Part shown: positions 1-11,056 of the stretch, in pieces
Numbering within the stretch: the first letter of the stretch is position 1
How the letters are laid out: each line of letters begins with the position of its first letter
From: Calendula officinalis
Taxonomy: Eukaryota; Streptophyta; Magnoliopsida; Asterales; Asteraceae
Assembly (NCBI GenBank): GCA_963853835.1
Contig: OY970826.1
Coordinates: 4,820,001-4,884,000, forward strand
Length of the DNA stretch: 64,000 nt
Direction of reading: 5' to 3'
Made by a program: the position numbers and the translations under genes
The notes under the pieces: model-generated
Seen by the model: the letters and a program-made list of their open reading frames with translations, nothing else
Databases searched by the model: none
What the model was told of the DNA's origin: nothing

Positions 1-702
1 CGGAAGTAAAGGATTATCTTTTATTAAACCCCAATGAACAAGTACAGCTTGTTTATATACAGAAAGGAAATACCTAACGTAGCTAACGGAGTAAACGGAA
101 AATTAACAACTTCTAACAAACTACACTAACTGAATAACATGAAGTTACAGTTTTACCCTTGTCCTAATAAAAAGAGCCGAACCAATCTCAGGCCTTTCAA
201 ACAAAAAAAACAAAACACCCGACGGAATATTATCAACACTCTATTCGTGTCAAATTCTATGTGAAACACGTACTCAATTGATTATCTTGATAATTGGTTA
301 AATTCTAACAGAATTTATCGTAAGGGGCTGATTCATTGTGAGACTTCATACACCTACTCGATTAGAAGGGTATAATGATAATATTATAATTTTGTTTTCA
401 TGAAATAGATCGAAGAGTTCAAGTGTTCTAATAATATTAGCTGGGTAAATTTGATATTAAAAATGTTTAGGAGATATATGAAATTCTTCCAATTTCGTAT
501 GTAAATCCTTTAGTGACTAGGCATGCGCAAATTCAACCGAGAACTGGCTAATTTCACATAACCGAACTGGATTGAACTGAACCGAGTTATATCGATTTGG
601 TTATTGGTTCTAATTTTCATGAAAATAACATAACGTGTGGGTAATAAATAGAATTTTTGTACTACTTTTATGAAAAAAGTGTCACTAAAACTAGTGACTT
701 GC
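1..702. other. AT-rich DNA with no recognisable gene
   Basis: No coding similarity is visible on either strand. If the neighbouring glucosyltransferase were intact, its C-terminal exon should lie here or left of the window on the minus strand. I do not see the conserved plant secondary product glycosyltransferase box (its HCGWNS core) on the minus strand. Bases 520-640 hold a Pro/Thr/Glu-poor repeat-like stretch with several ACCGA words, like the ends of decayed hAT elements, but I could not define its termini. Confidence 0.4.
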
Positions 703-1272
703 TTATATGTCACTAAATGCGTGTTTTATTGAAGAATAGGAAAAAAGAAGACTTTGAAGTGGGACAAGTCCTTTCTCCATTAGAACTTTCGCCTGATAAA
801 ACGCCATAAATCCACAGGCAGCCATAGTCCAAAACAAGATAATGGGTATTTTAAGCTTCTCATTAGCAGCATCAATCATATTCGTGTAACTCATGAAACC
901 GTCACAAATAATACAAGTTACGGGGGTTTCAAGCCCGGATACGATGTCAAGAAACGCACCATAGAAATTGGTTCCAAGGTAGGTCCATAATTCAGCAACG
1001 GTTTGAGTACGTTCGGCGCCATCTTCAGTACCCGAAGTGGGACCATCAGGAACCGATCTGAACCAAAAACCAGGGCGATCATCAAATTCATGAGCCACGC
1101 CGGACTTTACGAGCCGGTTATGGTTCGACCGAGTGTTGATAAAGGTTATATGGATCCCCTTTTGGTGTAGTAGTCTGGCTAGTTTTAGCATACACTTGAT
1201 GTGGCTTTGGGCTGGAAATGGTATGACCACCACATGAGGCTTGTTTTCATTTGTTTTGGTTACTCCGTCCAT
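703..1272 (-). pseudogene. UDP-glycosyltransferase N-terminal part (UGT85-like), truncated
   Basis: The frame starts MDGVTK and carries the N-terminal acceptor-binding half of a family 1 plant glycosyltransferase. It shows HVVVIPFPAQSH near residues 13-24, with the catalytic-type His after the Pro-Ala-Gln-Ser run, then FINT and the CIICDGFM segment around residue 120. The FWTMAACGFM motif is typical of the UGT85 group, which glucosylates small terpenoid or phenolic acceptors with UDP-glucose in the cytosol. Family proteins are about 480 residues. Similarity here stops at GLVPLQ near residue 173, followed by unrelated residues and a stop. A GT at that junction could be a splice donor, so a second exon left of the window is possible, but no sugar-donor box is present within the window. 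It is either the first exon of a gene crossing the window edge or a broken copy. Confidence 0.7.
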
Positions 1273-3438
1273 CTTTGTGTGTGTGTTTTAATGGTTTGGT
1301 CAAGTTTGATCTATATATTGATTATAATGTAGTAGGAATCATCAAAAGGCTTCCACTATAGTGGTATAATGTGTTAGAAGGTGTTCTCTATTCACTTGTG
1401 GTTATGGATTTGAATCTATAGACAAAATGGTGAAAATTTAAGAGTAGTGTAGAATGTGTATATTTTGTTGTTAAAAAAATGAAAGTATAAATCTTACCAA
1501 TATGCTTCGAAATGTTAATGCTTGTGGCCCTCGTTACAAATCCTCATCTTTGAAAACAAGAACTTGTCATATATGTATAACATGTTCCAATGCATTGTTC
1601 CATCATTGGAATTAACAATTAGTAAGCATTTCTATTTTGTATTCTAGTTATGTCCGGTTAATTGATTTTAAACAATATTTATAACGGCATTTCAATAAAT
1701 TCTAAGGTTCGTTAACTTAGAATGTTGGTTCGATTACTCCAAGGTGCAATTTTGACCTTAATTACCTTGTCAAGATAGTTGGTTGTGGAACGTTTTATAT
1801 ATAGTTGAGGTGCGGGTGGACTTACCGGTGTCAAAAGGGTAAACATGCACCCAATTATGCTCGTCGGGTCGAGTATATTCTGGTTTTATGTTAATAATTT
1901 CATCCGCCTTGCCCAAAGGGGTAATTCGTTATTTGCCACCAGATGTAATTTTTAATACACAATTAATGTCTCTGGACTAAAATGTGATTAATTGACTCGT
2001 AACAAGGCCACAAATTGGTTCCTTTAAAATGGGAGATGATTTATCTACCATATAAATTACTTCCTCCACTACAATATGTGCTTTGGTATATTTGTACTAT
2101 ATGTTTTAATGTTTGTACCATGTGGTAACTTAAGTAACTTATGTGGTATATAAATCATCTCCCTTTAAAATGTGAAAGAAATTGATACATATTGTTAAAA
2201 CCGAGTCAACAAATATTTCCCCGTAAATAAACTTCAAAAGAGTTATAGGATACCAACTAAGATATGCCAACAATGGGAAACGAAAGGAAGAAGAGAAAAC
2301 AAAAGTTTTGTTGACTCAACCGGGTGTCTAACGGGTCAACATGAAGTGCCCTAGCCCCTGATTTCACGCGAAGAGACGAAGACGCAAGCCAAAGCCGCCA
2401 AGAGTCTTCGATTAGCAATTATCACTTTGTTCAAAAAATGTGTTAGAAGACCGTTTTAAGATGGTCAATCTCCCAAAAAATAGATTAAAGAGAAATTAAA
2501 CTTTTTAACAACTTTTTTTAAACCCACGTAACAGGCGACAACCTTATCCCCTTTTAAATGAACCCTTTTCCTTTTGAAAATTTGGTGACCTGCATCGGTC
2601 GCCTAGGCGACCAAATGCACTCTTGTACGCGGAGGAGGCTTCATGTAAAGGGTTGTACGTGTCTTGGAAGGCGACGGAGAGAGGGGCGCACTCCCTTACG
2701 CCCTGTTTAACAATGCCATGAAGTACAAATCAAATAACGTGGATTAGAAGAACAATCGAACGATTTATTATCATGATTTATGATTGACGATAAATGAGAA
2801 CTTGAAAGAAATTGAATGAACATTGGGGACAAATGAATCCGATAAATCTAACCAACTATTTACACATAACTCCCCACAAATAACAGAAGATGTCTAACTC
2901 ACACCCAGAACTACAGAAAAAAGAGTACAAAATGACCCTATAGTTCTACAGTTTATTTACCTTAAAAAAAAAACACTTCAAGTTGATTTGCTTATCGTCG
3001 TTCAAAAAACACAATAAGTAGTTTAATTATTTTTTTTTGAAGATCAAGATATATTCCATTTAACTAAAATATCATTTTTACATGGAGAAAGAATGCAAAC
3101 GGGCAACAAGCTGCCAATTTGACCATATTTGACATTGTACAAATTTATATCCAGATAGGTTACTAAAAGACCGTTTGGGTCATTCGACAAGTGGCAATTA
3201 CCGTCACATCATCAAGTTGTCAAATGACCCAAACAAGACACATTCATCTTTAATTAACCCAACTAAACATAAATTTGTACTTTTTGATACTTGCCGTGCC
3301 TAAAATCCTTCAAAACAGCCAAATAGACGAGAGAAACAACAAACTATGAAACTATAACTTGATAACCATACAATTACACAACTCTATCCCAACTGTCAGA
3401 ACTCTAAAAACCGACAATAAAAACAGACAACATTAAAC
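1273..3438. other. Intergenic region between the UGT fragment and the MUSTANG gene
   Basis: AT-rich sequence without a supported coding region. It contains a 133-bp MITE (listed separately). Bases 3050-3438 probably include the 3' untranslated region of the minus-strand MUSTANG gene. Confidence 0.5.
2031..2163. mobile_element. 133-bp MITE with 8-bp target duplication
   Basis: Inverted termini GGGAGATGATTTAT and ATAAATCATCTCCC enclose about 105 bases that are also partly self-complementary. The element is flanked on both sides by TTTAAAAT (2023-2030 and 2164-2171). An 8-bp duplication points to the hAT superfamily. A 9-bp reading (CTTTAAAAT) that would suggest Mutator is also possible. No coding capacity. 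Confidence 0.75.
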
Positions 3439-5202
3439 TCAAATGGGCATTGCACATTTTTTTTGCGAATGACCCAACATATGACACCGACCACATTGAA
3501 CAATTCTTTTCGGTCGTTTCAAGTTCTCGACTCTAAGAATCTTTTTCTTCGGTCTACCAGGCGGCCTTCGTGTTTTTGGCGGTCGAATTACCATTTCGCC
3601 CCTAGCTTCACCACCCTCGTTAACATCTCTCCAAAGCGTTTTATCAGGAACCGGATATATAATTTGGGAATACGTTTCCCGATAACTTTCAACTTTAAAA
3701 CAATGATCGGCGAAAACATGTACATTTTTACCGCTCGATATTAAAGCAGCTGCTGCATGTGCACATGGAAGACCGTATAACTGCCATCTTCTACATGAAC
3801 AAACTCTAGTTCTTATATCAACAATATTCGTCCGTTCGGTTGAAACAACCTCAAATTCAACCTCGTTTGCACGTAAAACTTGATAACAACGGGAATCCGA
3901 AACCGATTCGAGAATCTTTTGCTCGGCTGATGGAACGACGATCGAATTCCATCTCATTCCCGTATTTCTTCGGTTTTCAAACCATAACGTTAATTGATGA
4001 CGAATATGTTCCATTAATTGTACAATTGGTAATTCATGTCCTTCTAAAGCCCAATTATATAAAACTTCAGTTACACCTAACGTAAAATGACCGTAACGAA
4101 CACCTTCAAAATACGCAACCGCCCAAAGTTGAGGCGGGAATTCTTGAAACCATAAAATAACGTCTTGCGAAACCTCCAACATTTCGGAAATCTTGCTTTC
4201 GAATTCGCTCGGCGTAAGGGCGTAAACGGCACTCCAAAAAATGTTGACCAATTTCGAGTTTTTAAAAGTGTCGCGAAAGTTTTCACTCACGTAACGCAAA
4301 CAAAACCCGTGAAACGCGGTTGGAAAATGGGTTTCAACCGCTTCGACAATACCTGGTTTCCGTTCGGATAAAATCGTCAACCTCGGCATGTGCTCGGTGT
4401 TCACACCGAGCAATTTCCTTAATTCCGACAAAAACCACATCCAATTCTCGTCATTTTCAACATCGACAACCGCAAACGCTACCGGGAATAAACCGTCATC
4501 GGCGTCAATACCCGATGCACAAATAAGTGTGCCTAAATACTTCCCTTTTAAATGAGCCTGATCGATCTCCAAAAGCGGTCTACACGCGTTTAAAAAACCT
4601 ACAATCGAAGCCCGATACGATATAAATAGCCGATTAAAACAATTATCTTGACCCGATGAAGAAACCGTCGCGATACTTCCCGGATTACTTTTTCGGATTT
4701 CTTCGCAATAAATCGGTAAAACTCGGTATCCTTCTTCAAAAGTACCGTGTAAAGCCGCCATACTTCTTTCTTTACCTCTCCAAGCTTGCATATAAGAAAC
4801 CGCAACACCGTGTTGTTCCCGAATATCTTGTAAAATTTCTTTTGGTTTATATAACGGGTTATCTCGGATCCGAGATTCAACCGATCTTGCAACCCAACCA
4901 ACCGAAGCTTGTTGATGATGAAGATTCCGTACACCTTCACACGTGTGTTCTGCGTGTAGAGTTCGGATTGAAAAAGTTGGGACATTTGGGCATTTTGCCA
5001 CGTGTACGCGCCATGGACAGCCTTCTTTTGAGCATTTTGCTATGAATCTGCTGCGGTCGGATTTGACTATTCGTAGGTCAAAATGGAGGAATATTGCGAT
5101 GTCTTTTAAAGCTCGTCTGCATGTTTCAACGTCTGGGAATTCTTGGCCGATTACTAGACCTTGATTTGTTGTTAAATCGAGTGATTCTGCTAAATCGATC
5201 TC

Positions 5203-5242
<40 letters not shown>

Positions 5243-5313
5243 AGGTGGTGATGATGGTTGGTTAAATTTACTAGGGTTTGTTCGGTAATTTCAGCTAATT
5301 GTTCATCAGCCAT
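3439..5313 (-). CDS. MUSTANG-type domesticated Mutator-like transposase protein
   Basis: Single intronless frame of 624 residues. Order of parts: a His/Gln-rich N-terminus (residues 20-37); a MuDR-type N-terminal domain (about 50-125) with C94, C99, C109 and H123 spacing; a MULE-type RNase H-like domain (about 240-380); a SWIM zinc finger with C505, C507, C517 and H519; an AT-hook-like RRPPGRPKKK run (582-591); and a C-terminal zinc knuckle C607-C610-H615-C620. Of the expected DDE residues, D251 is present. The second Asp position reads Glu (E317 in LSERKPG, where transposases usually have SDR). E370 or E372 is a candidate for the last. This organisation, the full-length open frame and the lack of terminal inverted repeats nearby fit the MUSTANG-A family of domesticated transposases, which are nuclear proteins affecting growth and flowering in Arabidopsis. 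A transposon copy is less likely because the frame is undamaged. Confidence 0.85.
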
Positions 5314-5492
5314 GGATAATTGTAATCACTAATTCACTATTGATTAATTGAAGTTACAGAGATTTAAATGATCTTATAACTCATACTACCACGCAAATTA
5401 CTCGATGATTTCAAGAGAGTAATCGGAAATTGGTGATGAAATTGGGGATTTGAAGTTGGTTTTTTAAAGTGAAAGAACCGAAATCTCGTTCA

Positions 5493-5500
5493 TATTTATA
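5493..5500 (-). promoter_or_regulatory. Candidate TATA box of the MUSTANG-type gene
   Basis: Minus-strand TATAAATA about 180 bases upstream of the ATG at 5313. It implies a leader of roughly 150 bases. Position and sequence are the only evidence. Confidence 0.4.
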
Positions 5501-5665
5501 AAGGGAAACAGAGGGAGAATTGAAATTGGGAGATTTACCTTTTGAGTTTTGAGCTGGGAGATCGTTGGAGATGATGAATTGGGAGAATAAATTGCATTCA
5601 AGTGATGATTTTTTGTGGTGTTCTTGCGATGGTTCTTGCTAGCCCTAAAATCTTTTTTCTAATTA

Positions 5666-5803
5666 AGAGCATGTTTGGGAGAGCTTATTAAGGGAGCTTA
5701 TTAGCTTATTAGCTTAATAAGCTCAAAATTTAGTGCTTTTTTAGGCTTATTAAGCTAATAAGCTAATAAGCACCTCTTATTAAGCTTTCCCAAACACCCC
5801 CTA
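5666..5803. mobile_element. Foldback MITE, hAT-like
   Basis: The stretch is a near-perfect hairpin. The left arm begins near AGCATGTTTGGGAGAGCTT and the right arm ends AAGCTTTCCCAAACACCCC. The inner halves are runs of AGCTTATTAGCTTATT and its complement. The GTGTTTGGGAAAGCTT terminus is common in plant hAT-type MITEs. A clean target duplication was not found. It lies within about 350 bases of the MUSTANG gene start. Confidence 0.75.
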
Positions 5804-5875
5804 AAATTTGCGAAGTGATGAGAAAACCTCACTTCGGGGCCATGCTTTCCTGTGCAGTAGTAAATGCTTCGGTCA

Positions 5876-6404
5876 TTGGGATGCAAATTTGACATGCGGG
5901 TACCCGAGTCTTACGGGGCGGGTATTACCTGTCTAAGCGGGTAACGGGTCGGGTATGGGTTTAAATTTCATACCCGAGAGCGGGTACGGGTCGGGTACTG
6001 GTTTTATAATACCCGCAACGTTTATACCCGACCCGAATATATATATTAATGTGTAATTTTTTTAATACAGATTTAGCCCACTAGTCACTTCCCAAACTTA
6101 GCTCAACTCTTAATCTCTCATTAGCCCAATCTAATAATGGTTAAAATCTGATCCGTCTCCCGTTAGTCCATTACGTATTGAACGAAATAAGCCTGATAAG
6201 AGTATTAAATGTTTTAGCTATTTTATTTAATTTTTTTATTGAACGGGTACCCGTCGGGTTCCCTGTACCCGGCGGTGATTTTTCTACCCGAACCCGACGG
6301 GGATTTGACCGGGTACGGGGCGGGTACGGGTATGAGAATAGCGGGTCGGGTACGGGTACGGATTTTACAGTACCCGCTATTACCCGTACCCGTTTGCATC
6401 TCTA
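5876..6404. mobile_element. Degenerate non-autonomous hAT-like element with CCCG-rich ends
   Basis: The left end (TTGGGATGCAAAT) and right end (GTTTGCATCTCTA) are inverted partners. Both flanks are packed with ACCCG/CGGGT words, as in the subterminal regions of hAT elements, separated by AT-rich filler. No coding sequence and no exact target duplication were seen, so the copy is old or the ends are off by a few bases. Its TAGAGATGCA-like terminus resembles that of the intact hAT element at 14471. Confidence 0.6.
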
Positions 6405-6409
6405 CCCCT

Positions 6410-7600
6410 CACTACCAAATAAATATCCAACTAAAGTTAAATCTTGAAAATTATAATCACAAATAATTAATTAACGTGGTTATTTAGATTTTGTTAACTT
6501 AAAACTGGTAGTTGATGGCAGTGGTGGTGAGCGGCAAATGCGATGGTAGTGGCTGAGTTGGTTGGCGGGTGCGTAATGAACGCAAGAGTGAACATCAGAG
6601 CGAGTTGGTGGTGGCGGAGCGAGCTAGCGGTGATGGCGGTCAGACGATTCTGTTGTGAGTGAGTTGGTAGGATGGTGGTTAGCGATAGAGTTTGGCGGCT
6701 ACGAAAAAGTTTATTAGTTATAGTGTGTTCCCTAAACGAGGTCTAATGAGACACGCATTATATGGTGTCTTCTCTTGTGCAAGACATCCAAATTCTTTTT
6801 CCCCCTTCAACTAAAATTTTGTCTCAAAAAAAATTTTCTCAGACAAGATTTTAACGAGACGAATGTTTTCATGGACTGTCTGAAGATACAAGATAGAGTA
6901 CGTGTGAAATTTAATATAAATATAAGCAACTAAGGGGTATTGTGACCCATCTTGTTTATTGGTTTACCCGCATTTATGTTCACATGTGGTTCGTGTGGTC
7001 TGGCCTACCGTGGCCACGACAACGGATTGAAACGGCGTGGAGATGTTGAATGCGAGGCAAATTGTGTAATTTGGTGGACCCCATCACACCACACCACACC
7101 GTAGAGGGGGTGATGCTCAATGTGGTTGCAACGGTGTATGGGTTGCCAGATAAGCACCATACCACTTGACTCATATCCATAGTCTAAGTTAAAATTTTAA
7201 TTTTATGATTCGTTGATTACAATCTTTTGCTTTATATATAAGGGGTTGTCAAAGTACATTTATAAGATATTAATTCTAAAACACAAGATATGAAAAAATA
7301 TGTTGAATCGATTATGTGTTTAAGCTAATTGGTTTACTATTGATATTTTAGTTTTTTAGTTTTTACTTTAATGAGGGGGCAAAAGGAAAAATAAAAAACC
7401 AAAAAGAAAAAACCCTTGAAGGGAAATATTTGTCGTTTAATATCGATTAACTTGATGAGGTTATTGAGATGTCGCCGATATAGAGAGACACTTCCCTTTT
7501 CACAACTCTTCCCCTGTTTCTTCATACCCAATTACACACCACTTCACAAACCCTAAATTCAACCAAAATTTTGCATTTTTGTAATCCTAAATAAATTTCA
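6410..7600. other. Intergenic region upstream of TIC40
   Basis: No supported gene. Bases 6950-7180 contain GTGGTGTGG-type repeats that resemble sequence downstream of the Harbinger transposase near 47.2 kb and may be a remnant of the same transposon group. The last ~150 bases before 7605 are C/T-rich and probably contain the TIC40 promoter and leader. Confidence 0.35.
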
Positions 7601-7604
7601 ATCC

Positions 7605-10600
7605 ATGGATACTTCAGCCGTCTTTTCTTCTTCTCAAAAATTAGTACTAGGTTTTACTCCAAACCTTCGAACTGATTCTAATATTTCCAAAAAACCCTTA
7701 TTTTGTTCGTTCAAAATCCCTAAAAGAACCCTAATTTCGAAATCCACGACTTCAATTTCGGCTGTGTCCAACACTCAGGGCTCATCCTCACGAACAGTTA
7801 GCAAATCGAATGGTACTTATTTCCCTTTATTCTTTATATTTTAGTGTTTATCTGCATGAATAATTCGTTAGCTACTTAATTATATTCAGAATATCGTTAC
7901 CTATAATTGGGGCAAACATTATTTGATTATTTAATATATGAAATTTGATAAGTATATGATTCGGTTTTTAATTTAGTTTTCCCTAATAAGTACCAATTAG
8001 GCATTTAACTTCATATTACTTACCTTTTTTTTTTTCTTTTTAGTTATAATTTTAATAAAAATATGAATTGACATTTTACATTTTAGGGAAAGATTTATTT
8101 GCTAGAATTTCATCTTCAAGCAATCAACAAACATCTTCGGTTGGAACCCCACAAATTGCAGTGCCACCTCCATCTTCTCAAGTGTAATCATCATTTTCTC
8201 TCCATTTTCTTATTTGATTTTGATTTATAATTAATTATTGATTATTTTCTTTCTAAAAGTAAAGTAAATTTGACTCGTTGACTTTTTTGTTGTGTTTGTA
8301 GAGGTTCACCTTTATTTTGGGTAGGAGTTGGTGTTGCTTTCTCAGCGGTTTTTTCATGGGTGAGTGTCTGTTTCTTGTTAGTATTGACCTTGACCAGTTT
8401 TGACCCATTTTGACTGATTTTGACCGATTAGGTTACTTTTAAGATTTGCTACTCCTACATCACACTAACTGATTAACACTGTGTTTTGAATTGCAGGCGG
8501 CTTCATACATGAAGGTAAAATTCTTAACACAAATTAATTTAATTATTTTATATTTATTTTATTATTATTTTAAAATTTTCAGAAATATGCAATGCAACAA
8601 GCGTTTAAGACCATGATGGGACAAATGGACTCACAAAATAATGCTGGTTTTGCACCTGGATCCCCTTTTCCATTCCCAACACCTTCAGCTTCACCCTCGC
8701 CACCTGTCTCCCCTTTCTCCTTCCCACCACCGCCACCTGGCGCCACCTCAGCACCTGCTTCCACACGGACTGTAGATGTACCTCCTACTAAACCGGAGCC
8801 AACACCTGCAGCTACAATCTCCAAAGATGAGTTTGAATCAGTTGAGCCGCCAAAGAAATCCGGTATAAAATAATAATAATTAATCTCAGGGGTAGTTAAG
8901 TAATTTTGCCACCTGTCGTTACTAAATACTGAAAATTTGGTGTTTTTTCAGCTTTTGTTGATGTGTCACCTGAGGAAACGTTGAAAACGAGTTTTGAGAA
9001 GCTTGAAGAATCTGAATCTCTAAAAGATTCTCAATTTGTAAACCAAGTAAATGATTTATTATTTAATCTGAAATTTGTTCATTTTAATGTATAATTTCAT
9101 GTAAATGATTTATTATTTAATAAATTGAAGGCTTCCCAAAATGGAGCTGCTTTTAAACCACCGATGGATAATCCATTTCAGGGAGCTTCTTCATTCACAG
9201 GTAAAAGTTAAAACCTTATTTCATATTTTGTATATCTTATTAATATTTTAATTAAGAAGGTAATAATGGAATAATAGGTACAACAAATCCAAATCCTGTT
9301 ATGTCAGTTGAAGCTTTGGAGAAAATGATGGAAGACCCAACTGTACAAAAAATGGTTTATCCGTAAGTTGTCACTTCATCTATACTATATTTATTTAGAA
9401 TAAATTACAGAAATTGTCCCTGTGTTCTTCCAAATTCTTTGATTTTTTCCCTATACTTTTTTTATTTGTTTTTTTTTGTCCTGTATTTTTAATTTCGTGA
9501 TTTGTATCCCTATGGTCTTCATATTTCATTTTTCCCGCCCATCTTTGACCTAAAATGACCAAAATATCGTTCTTTTTAATTCTATTTGCCTTTTCTTTTA
9601 TTTCTTTTCTTAACCGGTTATCTTCTCCGGAGAAAAGGTATATAAAATAAAAATAAGGGTGTTTTGGTCATTTTAGGTCAAAATGGACAAAAAAATTAAA
9701 TTTGAAGACCATAGGGACAAAAATCACGAGATTAAAAAGTACAGGTACAAAACAAACGAAAAAATAAATATATGGACGAAATCATGGAATTTGGAAGACC
9801 ACTGCGACAATTTCTGTAATTTACACTTTTATTTAATAAGTTTTATGTACTTTGCCATTTGATAATCAGTACTAAATTATTATATAAGCAGAAGTATAAA
9901 GTTATCTTTTTTTTTTTGTTTATTTCTAGTTATCTTCCGGAAGAGATGAGGAACCCTACTTCCTTCAAATGTCGGTATTTTATTATGATGTCATAAAAAT
10001 ATTATTAAAATTAAGACTTATATGATATAATCTTGCTAATAATATATGCTATTAAAACAGGGATGCTTCAAAATCCACAATATCGTCAACAACTTCAAGA
10101 TATGTTGTAAGTTTTCATTTTTTACTTTTTTTTACATTAATTAAATTACGAATTTTTTATTTATTTTGATTTTGATTTTTGTTTTCCAGAAATAGCATGG
10201 GGGGAAGCCCTGAATGGGATAACCGCATGATGGATTCCTTGAAAAACTTTGATATTAGCAGTCCTGAGGTCAAGGAGCAATTCGGTAATTTCTCACTAAA
10301 TTTCATTTTTTTTTTAATTTTATAAATAATCAGTATGTGAAATATTATTATATATAAAATTTATTTTGTTAAAGATCAAATTGGACTTACTCCTGAAGAA
10401 GTAATATCTAAAATCATGGCAAATCCGGATGTTGCAATGGCATTTCAAAACCCTAGAGTTCAAGCAGCCATCATGGATGTATGTTCAATTGTTTATGTTA
10501 ATGTTATTCATCCTAATTCATAATTTAATTTTCAATAATTTTAATTAACTTTTATTATTAATTTTATGTTTTTGCAGTGTTCTCAAAACCCTATGAGTAT

Positions 10601-11056
10601 CATGAAGTACCAAAATGACAAAGAGGTATATTTATTACCCCTAAAATAACAAATCTATAATGCGGTTACAGAAAACCTGATGATGTGGCAAGTGCCTTGT
10701 CATCGTTTTATTAGGACTTAATTAACATATTTTGGTGACCCAATTAAATGATTAAAGGACGAATATAAAGTTAAATTGTTATTTAAGACAAAAAAAAAAC
10801 CTTAATATTTGTCCAAACAATATAATTGGTGTAATCAAATTTCTCGTTCCAAATCACAAATCCAAACAACGTATGCACAAACTACACCAAAATAATACGT
10901 ATCACCATATCGTTTAAACATGATATAAAGATGCAACATTAACGTTTTATTATTATTATTATTATTATTCTTTTATTAATTTGTTTTCTGTTTCAGGTTA
11001 TGGATGTGTTCAATAAGATATCAGAACTCTTTCCAGGAGTGACAGGTGCACCATGA
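7605..11056 (+). CDS. TIC40: TIC40, chloroplast inner-envelope co-chaperone
   Basis: Fourteen exons were assembled by eye: 7605-7812, 8087-8183, 8302-8359, 8497-8514, 8583-8862, 8952-9046, 9131-9200, 9278-9362, 9930-9970, 10061-10106, 10190-10284, 10375-10478, 10578-10625 and 10997-11056. All introns have GT-AG ends and the joined frame gives 434 residues (Arabidopsis TIC40 is 447). Parts: a Ser/Thr-rich transit peptide, one membrane segment at about 105-125 (PLFWVGVGVAFSAVFSW), a Pro/Ser-rich stretch from exon 5, a TPR-like middle and a C-terminal Sti1/Hop-type domain (about 365-434) with repeated NP pairs. The known role is to organise TIC110 and the Hsp93 motor on the stromal side during protein import. 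Exon 4 is only 18 nt. Intron 8 carries a 424-bp palindromic insertion. Confidence 0.95.
9401..9824. mobile_element. Palindromic element in TIC40 intron 8
   Basis: Left end TAAATTACAGAAATTGTCCC and right end GGGACAATTTCTGTAATTTA (reading with small mismatches) are arms of a large inverted repeat. The inner parts also match as complements (for example the CTTCCAAATTC segment and its partner GAATTTGGAAG). Flanks share TTATTTA, an imperfect duplication. Long arms suggest a Mutator-like foldback element. No coding potential. Confidence 0.65.

Noticed and set aside
3463..5288. Several plus-strand frames opposite the MUSTANG gene
   Set aside because: Shadows of the minus-strand gene. None has domain similarity of its own.
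6980..7180. 66-codon minus-strand frame with His/Thr-rich sequence
   Set aside because: Coincides with a GTGGTGTGG-rich repeat, probably a transposon remnant and not a gene.
8579..8824. Minus-strand Gly/Glu-rich ORF over TIC40 exon 5
   Set aside because: Antisense of the Pro/Ser-rich coding exon, a composition artefact.
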